From NCBI RefSeq assembly GCF_031180885.1, contig NZ_JAPSLK010000044.1, forward strand, positions 1 to 64,000: DNA of 64,000 nucleotides, written 5' to 3'. Shown here one piece after another: positions 57,634-64,000 of the stretch. The DNA comes from Saccharothrix sp. (GTDB taxonomy: Bacteria > Actinomycetota > Actinomycetes > Mycobacteriales > Pseudonocardiaceae). Position 1 is the first letter of the stretch; every line of letters begins with the position of its first letter. Below the pieces are notes generated by a model. That model had not been told where the DNA came from. It was given only the letters and a program-made list of their open reading frames with translations, and made no database searches. Both the position numbers and the translations under genes were made by a program.

Positions 57634-58095
57634 TTGCCCACGAAGGGGCATTGTGCGGCGCCGGATGCACGAACAGCAGACCCAACGAGCGCCCGTGTCC
57701 GCGACGTCAACCGCGGGCACGTCGCAGCGCAGCAACTCGCCAGGCTGCTGCCCGCGCTCGCCGAGCACGGCCGACCCCCTGCCGGGAGTCCGCGTCGCGG
57801 GCCGGACCGTCGTCGACCTCGACGGTCTGACCGTCGGAGGTTGGCTGGAACGCAAGCATCTCGCCCGGCCCGCCGCGGGCCGATCCCACCCAACGTCGAA
57901 GTCCTGCAACGGCAACTCGACGACGCACACGCCCGCAACGCCCGACTCGAAGCCGACAAGAAGACCCTTCAAGGCCGCATCGACACCCTCGCGGCAATCA
58001 TCACCGAGCTGACCTACCAGGCCGAATACGAGAAGATCATCACCATGCCGACGCGCCGTCGCAGGTCAGGAGTCCGCACGCATGGCGGCCGTTAG
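57634..58095 (+). CDS. Protein with C-terminal coiled coil, frame uncertain in the middle
   Basis: The start (ATG 57634) to about 57775 and the end (57890-58095) have good codon use in the same frame: RDVNRGHVAAQQLARLLPAL, then NVEVLQRQLDDAHARNARLE and TLAAIITELTYQAEYEKIIT. Between them another frame looks better (GRTVVDLDGLTVGGWLERKH), suggesting two compensating indels. The end is a clear coiled coil. It overlaps the HEPN gene start by 14 nt. Unknown role. Confidence 0.45.
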   Translation: MPTKGHCAAPDARTADPTSARVRDVNRGHVAAQQLARLLPALAEHGRPPAGSPRRGPDRRRPRRSDRRRLAGTQASRPARRGPIPPNVEVLQRQLDDAHARNARLEADKKTLQGRIDTLAAIITELTYQAEYEKIITMPTRRRRSGVRTHGGR

Positions 58096-59043
58096 AGTGC
58101 AGCTCGTGGATCCGGCCGAAATCCTGTCGTCCTCCCGCCGCTGGATGACGGCGGGGCTGGCCGCGTTCTCGCGCAACGACGGGTCCGAGGACTTCGCCGT
58201 CCACCACGTCGGCGTCGCCATGGAACACCTGCTCAAGGCATACCTGGCATCCCTGCACCCCGCTCACATCGTCGAAGATAAGAACTGGGAGTCCCTACTT
58301 CACGCCACCGGCCACGCCGACCGCTCGCGGATCTCCCGTTCGCGAACCAAGACGATCGGGCTGAGCGTCGCCTTCGACCGTGTCAGGCGACTGATCCCCA
58401 CGGTCACCGTCTCGACGCAGGAGTTCGAACCGGTCCTGGCTGCACGCAACGGCGTCGCCCACGTCGGCGACCACGACCAGGACGAGGTCCGGGCAGTGCT
58501 CACCACGGTCATCAGGCTCGCCATCCCCGTCCTGGCCGAGATCGAACAACTGCATGGCGTCGACGACTGGGCCGAGGACTACTGGGGCGACTACCGCCAG
58601 CTTCGAGACGACCTCCTCGACGAGCACACGACCGAGCTACGGCTCGCGCTCACTGCCAAGATCGCCCGCGCGAAGGCCAGGTTCCTCGATCGGCTGGCCG
58701 GGATCGAGGGCGCGCAGCGGGCGGCCTTGATCGAAGCTATTAGCGCTCACAACACCTATCCCTTCTCCGCCGAGCACGAGGATCGGGCCCGGTCCTGCCC
58801 TGTCTGCGAAGGCCGCGGATGGGTTCACGGTCAGGTTGCCTTCGCCTGGGGATCAGACGGTGAAGGTGGCGGCGAGCCCCACTTCGTCTTCTATCCCGAC
58901 GCCTATGAGTGCGCTGCCTGCGGTCTCAGCCTCGGCTCCGAGGAGATGAAACTGCTCAAGCTCGACACAACGCCTACGAGCTGGTCGACGTGAACCCAGA
59001 CGAATGGCTGGAGCCCGATGAGGACAGCTACCGGGACCGCTGA
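58082..59043 (+). CDS. HEPN-domain protein with C-terminal zinc ribbon (frameshift near its end)
   Basis: ATG 58082 with AGGAG 9 nt upstream. Residues about 10-150 form a HEPN-like helical bundle: VAMEHLLKAYLASLHPAHIV and the R-x4-H motif RNGVAH (R122, H127), the catalytic signature of HEPN ribonucleases. A long helical middle is followed by a zinc ribbon (CPVCEGRGWVHG ... YECAACGLSLGS). The frame stops at 58993, but the other frame continues NAYELVDVNPDEWLEPDEDS YRDR to 59043. One extra C near 58969 joins them. HEPN proteins often act in toxin or antiphage systems; here no partner is evident. Confidence 0.65.
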
Positions 59044-59148
59044 CTCGGCGACGCACCCTGCGCTCAGCTCGCAAGCGCAATATCACTAAGGTCACCACGG
59101 CTGCGGTCCGACAGTTGTCGGTTGGGTGAGAGAACCCGCAGCCCTCAC

Positions 59149-60501
59149 ATGCGCGGTCTGCCCGACACACCGGACGGGCTGGCCGTGCGCCGAACGCTAC
59201 TGTCCGATCCGGAATCGCGGGTACGCACCGCCGCGCGTCGGGCCGGCGTGCACGTCACCAACGGCCATGTCCTGGCCGCCCTGTCCGCCGCCGACGGCCG
59301 GGACGCCCCGAACCCGCCCTCGATGCCGGGACGTGCTGGACGACCCGGACCACAGGGTGCGGGCCACCGCGGTGATTGCGGGCATCCACCGCCAGGACGG
59401 CGCCCGGTGGAAGCGGGTGCTGGACGACCCGCACGCCGCCGTGCGCCGGGCCGCCGCCGTGCACGGCTACTTCACTCCGCGCTTCGTGTGGACGGCCCTG
59501 GCCGCCGATCCCGTGCACGGTGTGCGCAAGGCGGTCGCCGCCTCGCGCCACGCCCCCGCCGAAGTCCGCCGCAGGCTGCTGTCCGACCCGGATCCGGCCG
59601 TGGCCACCGCCGCCGCGACCCGCGACCCGCTGGCCGCACCCGTGCGGGTGCGCCCCACCCTGCCCGCCGACGCCGAACTCGCCCTGCCCGCCAGCCACAG
59701 CGCCGACCCCGGCCTGCGGCTGCTCGACCTGACCGTCGCCACGCTCACCTTCGACCGGCAGCGTCTCCTCGCCAAAACCGCCGCCCGTACGGACCCCGCT
59801 GCCCGCGATGCCGCCCGCGACCGGGCACTGCGCCTCCTGGGGCACGGTGAACACGCCCGACGGATCGCCGAGCGTTGGATCCGCTGGACCGACCTGTTCG
59901 CACTGCCCGCCCCGATCTCCGGGCTGGCCTGGGTAGCCGAACAACTCGCCGCGCCGTTCACCGCCCTTCCCGGCGCCGACGACCGCATCCGCGGAGCGCT
60001 GACCCTGTTCGACGCGGTCCTGGGCCTGACCGTCACCCCCGACACCGACCAGGGCCGGGCCGACCGCACGCTGCTGACCACCCCCTGGAAACAGGTGTGC
60101 CTGCCCCCGGAACACACCCCGACACCGTCTACGGCCCGCGGACACCCGAACTGCGCACCAGCCTGACCCACCTGACCCGCCGCCCCCGCACCGTCGCCGA
60201 CGCCCTGCTCGTCGCGCGGCTGGAAACCGGCAACGACCGGTGGGCCGAGGCCGAGGCCAAGGCCGTCACCCTCGCTCCGGGCCCGCAGGAGCACGTCTAC
60301 GCAGGACACCACCTGTTCTGGGACTGCGTGCTGGTGGCCGAACTCGCGACCGGCGAGCAGCCCACCGACCCGTTGCTGGCCGAGGCGATCTGGGGCGGCG
60401 CCGCCTGCATTGCCTGGGCCGACCGCCTGCCGCCCGCGGTCGCCGAGGTCCTGACCGGGCCGTGGACCACCGCAGGACTGCCGATACCCACCCGGCGGTG
60501 A
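59149..60501 (+). pseudogene. HEAT-like / variant leucine-rich repeat protein with two apparent frameshifts
   Basis: Repeats of the form LLSDPESRVRTAARRAGVH, VLDDPDHRVRATAVIAGIHR, VLDDPHAAVRRAAAVHGYF, LAADPVHGVRKAVAASRHA and LLSDPDPAVATAAATRDPL run through the first 170 residues; such units stack into protein-binding solenoids. A helical domain follows to 60501. Frame changes lie near 59327 (one C too many in GATGCCGGG) and near 60118 (one C too few in ACACCCC). With both mended, a protein of about 450 aa is restored. ATG 59149 is a possible start. Confidence 0.6.
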
Positions 60502-60505
60502 CGGC

Positions 60506-61025
60506 TCACCGACCACGCTGGGCGACCTGATGGCAGGTCGACGCGGTCGACGCGCCCCTCGCGTACGAGTGGCCGAGTTCTCGCCCTGGCCGTCGCATCA
60601 CCACGTAGCAGCACCACTGGGGCAGCCGCGCCCACTCCTCCACCGGGGGCACCACCACCCGCTCCCAGTCGCCCACCTCCACGCCCGGCCCGAGCAACCG
60701 GTTCAGCGCGGCCTCGGCGACGTCGGTGTCCGGCACGTACACCCCGCGCTCCAGCTCCCACGCCAGCACCGCCGCCACCCGTCCCGTGTCCAACGCCGGG
60801 GCCCCGCCGCGCAGGCCGACCACCGCGTGCGCGGCGGCCATCAACGTCCAGCACCACTCCTGGCCGTCCTGACGGACCAGGGACCGCTGCCGTCCCACCT
60901 CGCGCAGAGCACGCGGGAACCCGACTCGGAACCGCGTCAGCAGCCGATCCGCGCGGCCGCCGCGTCGGCCGCGGCCGGCCCCAGCGACGCGGAGATACCC
61001 GGACGGGCAGGAGGTTCGCGGGCAT
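60506..61025 (-). pseudogene. Hypothetical protein with frameshifts in its N-terminal part
   Basis: ATG 61025 (MPANLLPVRV) has GAGGAG about 9 nt upstream. Good coding then passes through two other frames before a clean stretch from about 60950 to 60506: RFRVGFPRALREVGRQRSLV, EWCWTLMAAAHAVVGLRGGA, YVPDTDVAEAALNRLLGPGV, EEWARLPQWCCYVVMRRPGR. No family is recognised. It converges on the HEAT-like gene with only a few bases between. Confidence 0.5.
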
Positions 61026-61335
61026 GATCGTCGTCTCCTCGTTGTGCAGCACAGTGGCATGCCGATGTCACCCGGCGATGCGGGTGTCGAGGTCGTTGCA
61101 GTCCCCGCCCCGGTGCCGGTGCCGCCACCGAGGCGCTGCCCTGGCCCGCACGAGGCGAGGGACGAACCTGCTCCGGACCAGCCTAACCACCCCCGGCCGG
61201 CTGGGGCGTGGCGGAGAACTTCTGCGAGATGCGGCGGGCGGAGGCAGCGCCGCAGGCCGTCTACATGGTCGGGTTCGCGGCCTGCGCGATTCCACCTCAC
61301 GATGGATGAGCGCAGGCTGCAGGAGGTGAGCCAGG

Positions 61336-61602
61336 GTGCCAGGTACGCGGGCAATCGACGCGCTGCCGCAGATCGCCCCGATGCTCGCGGTCGCAGGCGA
61401 GCCGCCGACGGGTCCGGGCTGGGCCACGGAGTTCAAGTGGGACGGAACCGGGCGGGTTCGAGCATTCCCGCAACGGTCTACAGGGGAACCCGCCTGTCGA
61501 GTCAATCGAAGTCGTCGCTGCGCTGGTCGGGCTCGCTCGTACTTCGACGAAGTCATGCTCCGGTGTCGGTGCCCCGCGCCACCGCTTCTCGCCAGCTGGT
61601 GA
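61336..61602 (+). pseudogene. N-terminal fragment of an ATP-dependent DNA ligase
   Basis: ALPQIAPMLAVAGEPPTGPG then WATEFKWDG is the start of actinobacterial ATP-dependent DNA ligases (LigC/LigD-ligase type). The KWDG lysine is the adenylation site. About 15 residues later the family sequence ends and unrelated sequence follows, overlapping the end of the STAND gene on the other strand. The ligase is therefore a truncated relic. Confidence 0.6.
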
Positions 61603-64000
61603 GGTTGTTGCGGGTGGTCAGGGTGCTGGGGTGGTTGGGTCCCAGGACCCGGAGCTGGTCTGCCAGCAGCGCCTCGTACTCGGTGACCGCGCCGGCCGGG
61701 TCACCGGCCCTACCCCGCCAGGAGGCGAGGTTGTTGCGGGTGGTCAGGGTGTCGGGGTGGTTGGGTCCCAGGACCCGGAGCCCGTCTGCCAGCAGCGCCT
61801 CGTACTCGGTGACCGCGCCGGCCGGGTCACCGGCCCTACCCTGCCAGCGGGCGAGGTTGTTGCGGGTGGCCAGGGTGTCGGGGTGGTCGGGTCCCAGGAC
61901 CCGGAGTTGGTCGGGCAACAGCGCCTCGTACTCGGCGACCGCGCCGGCCGGGTCACCGGCCTCAGCCCGCCAGTGGGCGAGGTTGTTGCGGGTGGCCAGG
62001 GTGTCGGGGTGGTCGGGTCCCAGGACCCGGAGCTGGTCTGCCAGCAGCGCCTCGTACTCGGTGACCGCGCCGGCCGGGTCACCGGCCTCACCCCGCCAGG
62101 AGGCGAGGTTGCTGCGAGTGGCCAGGGTGTGGGGATGGTCGGGTCCCAGGACCCGGAGCTGGTCTGCCAGCAGTGCCTCCAACTCGGTGACCGCGCCGGC
62201 CGGGTCACCGGCCCTACCCTGCCAGCGGGCGAGGTTGTTGCGGGTGATCAGGGTGTCGGGGTGGTCGGGTCCCAGGACCCGGAGTTGGTCGGGCAACAGC
62301 GCCTCCAACTCGGCGACCGCGCCGGCCGGGTCACCGGCCTCAGCCCGCCAGTGGGCGAGGTTGTTGCGGGTGATCAGGGTGTCGGGGTGGTCGGGTCCCA
62401 GGACCCGGAGCCGGTCTGCCAGCAGCGCCTCGTACTCGGTGACCGCGCCGGCCGGGTCACCGGCCTCACCCCGCCAGGAGGCGAGGTTGCTGCGGGTGAT
62501 CAGGGTGTGGGGATGGTCGGGTCCCAGGACCCGGAGCTGGTCTGCCAGCAGCGCCTCGTACTCGGTGACCGCGCCGGCCGGGTCACCGGCCTCAGCCCGC
62601 CAGTGGGCGAGGTTGTTGCGGGTGGCCAGGGTGTCGGGGTGGTCGGGTCCCAGGACCCGGAGCCGGTCTGCCAGCAGCGCCTCGCACCCGGTGACCGCCC
62701 CGGCCGGGTCACCGGCCTCACCCCGCCAGGAGGCAAGGTTGCTGCGGGTGGTCAGAGTGTGGGGATGGTCGGGTCCCAGGACCCGGAGCTGGTCTGCCAG
62801 CAGCGCCTCGTACTCGGTGATCGCGCCGGCCGGGTCACCGGCCTCACCCTGCCGGCGGGCGAGGTTGCTGCGGGTGGTCAGGGTGTCGAGGTGGTCGGGG
62901 CCCAACTGTGAGTCGGTGTGGTTGTGGAGGGTGTGCCAGTAGGCGATGGCGGCGTGGACTTGGCCGCTGACGCCCAAAGAGTTCCCTGCGCGTTTGAGTA
63001 CGTCGTGGAGTGAGGGGGTGAGCAGGGCGGCGGTGGTGTGGGCGTGGAGGGTGGTGGTGTTGGAGCGCAGGGCTTGGGCGAGGTCGGGGTGGAGGGTGTC
63101 GATGTCGGGCCAGATGGTGTGAAGGGCGTCGGCGGAGGTGCGGACGAGCGTGTGGAGCCGTTTGGGGGTGAGGGTGTCGCGGACGGTGCGTTGGACCAGG
63201 GCGTGCACCGCGACCGCCCGTGCATGGCGGTCAGGGGTGAGGGTGATCAGGTTGAAGCGGTGTAGTCGGGTCAGTCCGTCGTGGACGTCGTCGGGGTCGA
63301 CCGGCCTGCCGGTGAGGGTGGTGAGGTGGTCCAGGACGGGTGGGGCGGTGAACGCGGTGAGGGGGATGCCGTTGGGGTCGAGCAGGGCGGCGATCTCCAG
63401 CAGCGGGCGGGCCAGTCCCGCGCCGCGCGGTCGGGCCGGGTCGTCGGCGCGGTCGGCGCGGTCGATGGACACCGCCCAGGTGACGGCGATGGTGGCCTGG
63501 TGTTCGGGTAGGGCGTGTTCGGGTGGGGTGAGTTCGGCCAGGGTGCGGCGCTTGTCGGCCAGCATCGCCCGGTAGGCGGTGACGGTGAGCAGTGGCTGGT
63601 CGACCAGGTAGGCGGCGGCCTGGCTCAACGCCAACGGCAAGCACCCCAACTCATCCGCCAACCCCGCGAGCTTGTCCCGGTCACCGCCGTCCGTAGTGCC
63701 GGCCAGGGCCTCGGTGAGGTAGGCCAGGGCTTCGTGGGGGGTGAACACGTCCAGTTCGATCACCCGGTGGCCGCGGCGTCCCACCACCGCGTCGCGCCGC
63801 CGGCTGGTGACCACGACCTGACCGCCGCTACCGGGTGGCGGGTCCAGGCCGCGCAGATCGGCCGGGTCCTGCACGTCGTCCAGCACGATCAGCCAGCGGC
63901 GCGGCGTGGCGGCCAGCCACTCCCGGAACCGGCCCGCCGCCTGCTCGGGCGGCCGGTCGGCAATTAGCGGGTCCTGTTCGACCAGCACCCGCGTGGCGGC
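61553..64000 (-). CDS. STAND/NB-ARC-type ATPase with C-terminal TPR array (5' end outside window)
   Basis: The gene enters from the right edge, so its N-terminus and Walker A are not seen. Visible parts: Walker-B-like RRWLIVLDDVQDPADL, VVVTSRRRD (sensor region) and LGCLPLALSQAAAYLV (GxP motif), all typical of NB-ARC ATPases. A winged-helix-like part (DDVHDGLTRLHRFNLITLTP) follows. The C-terminus is a row of ten 42-residue TPR units (TLxTRxNLAxWRxEAGDPAG, AVTEYEALLADQLRVLGPDH) plus a partial one. Such proteins sense a ligand with the repeats and trigger an N-terminal effector, often in defence or regulation. The effector lies outside the window. Confidence 0.85.
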   Translation of the reverse strand, partial: AATRVLVEQDPLIADRPPEQAAGRFREWLAATPRRWLIVLDDVQDPADLRGLDPPPGSGGQVVVTSRRRDAVVGRRGHRVIELDVFTPHEALAYLTEALAGTTDGGDRDKLAGLADELGCLPLALSQAAAYLVDQPLLTVTAYRAMLADKRRTLAELTPPEHALPEHQATIAVTWAVSIDRADRADDPARPRGAGLARPLLEIAALLDPNGIPLTAFTAPPVLDHLTTLTGRPVDPDDVHDGLTRLHRFNLITLTPDRHARAVAVHALVQRTVRDTLTPKRLHTLVRTSADALHTIWPDIDTLHPDLAQALRSNTTTLHAHTTAALLTPSLHDVLKRAGNSLGVSGQVHAAIAYWHTLHNHTDSQLGPDHLDTLTTRSNLARRQGEAGDPAGAITEYEALLADQLRVLGPDHPHTLTTRSNLASWRGEAGDPAGAVTGCEALLADRLRVLGPDHPDTLATRNNLAHWRAEAGDPAGAVTEYEALLADQLRVLGPDHPHTLITRSNLASWRGEAGDPAGAVTEYEALLADRLRVLGPDHPDTLITRNNLAHWRAEAGDPAGAVAELEALLPDQLRVLGPDHPDTLITRNNLARWQGRAGDPAGAVTELEALLADQLRVLGPDHPHTLATRSNLASWRGEAGDPAGAVTEYEALLADQLRVLGPDHPDTLATRNNLAHWRAEAGDPAGAVAEYEALLPDQLRVLGPDHPDTLATRNNLARWQGRAGDPAGAVTEYEALLADGLRVLGPNHPDTLTTRNNLASWRGRAGDPAGAVTEYEALLADQLRVLGPNHPSTLTTRNNLTSWREAVARGTDTGA
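61600..62910 (-). repeat. Array of near-identical 126-bp (42-codon) TPR repeats
   Basis: Ten full units and one partial, differing mainly at NLASWRGE / NLAHWRAE / NLARWQGR, EYE/ELE and DHPD/DHPH. Units with these three types follow each other in order at least twice, giving a 378-bp higher-order repeat. Confidence 0.85.

Noticed and set aside
61336-61602. Working ATP-dependent DNA ligase
   Set aside because: Only the first 50 or so residues around the KWDG site are present.

Overview
High-GC (roughly 70%) actinobacterial DNA, most likely from the Pseudonocardiales. The lineage is inferred from a triple-DUF3558 lipoprotein, ShbA-type sigma factor, XRE/TPR regulators, a STAND-TPR protein and actinobacterial codon use; no rRNA or tRNA marker is present.

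Layout. (1) 1-16.5 kb is chromosome-like: a dnaE2 error-prone polymerase behind a perfect LexA box, HTH and TPR regulators, a tight operon of very small proteins (5.5-7.7 kb), an S1-protease-like secreted protein lacking the catalytic serine segment, an APH-fold kinase coupled to an XRE-TPR regulator, and plus-strand genes (NUDIX-like, membrane protein, zinc-finger protein, ECF sigma factor) that carry apparent frameshifts at short C/G runs. (2) 16.5-46.2 kb is an accessory island. It opens with a MobC/relaxase pair and continues as a long series of minus-strand genes of mostly unknown function. At least eleven of these genes are preceded by the same compact leader: an AT-rich promoter-like box, a small hairpin with a TGAC(G/A) loop, and the box GACCGAATCAC about 20-27 nt before the start codon. 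Most also end in a long, often perfect hairpin, so the island is built as one-gene or two-gene cassettes. It includes a DpdA-like transglycosylase, a PP-loop ATPase, a Gp88-like cysteine protein, a PAPS-reductase-like protein and a 5'(3')-nucleotidase, which together suggest a nucleic-acid modification function. (3) The PAPS-reductase-like gene is split by a 5.45-kb element (38712-44164) with 12-bp inverted ends, two tyrosine recombinases resembling TnpA/TnpB of Tn554, and two small membrane-protein cargo genes, one resembling Pycsar effectors. Removing the element at the shared GAGC restores an in-frame 354-residue protein. (4) 46.3-64 kb is again chromosome-like: a chorismate-lyase-like protein, an L,D-transpeptidase-like protein coupled to the DUF3558 lipoprotein, gene fragments (STAS, PIN-like, DNA ligase), a HEPN/zinc-ribbon protein, a HEAT-like repeat protein, and the C-terminal part of a STAND protein with near-identical 42-residue TPR repeats running off the end.

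Cautions. Many apparent pseudogenes are repaired by a single-base change in a short C/G run, so assembly error is a strong alternative to gene decay. No integrase for the island, no T4SS, no coupling protein, no replication gene and no preQ0 synthesis gene is visible here.
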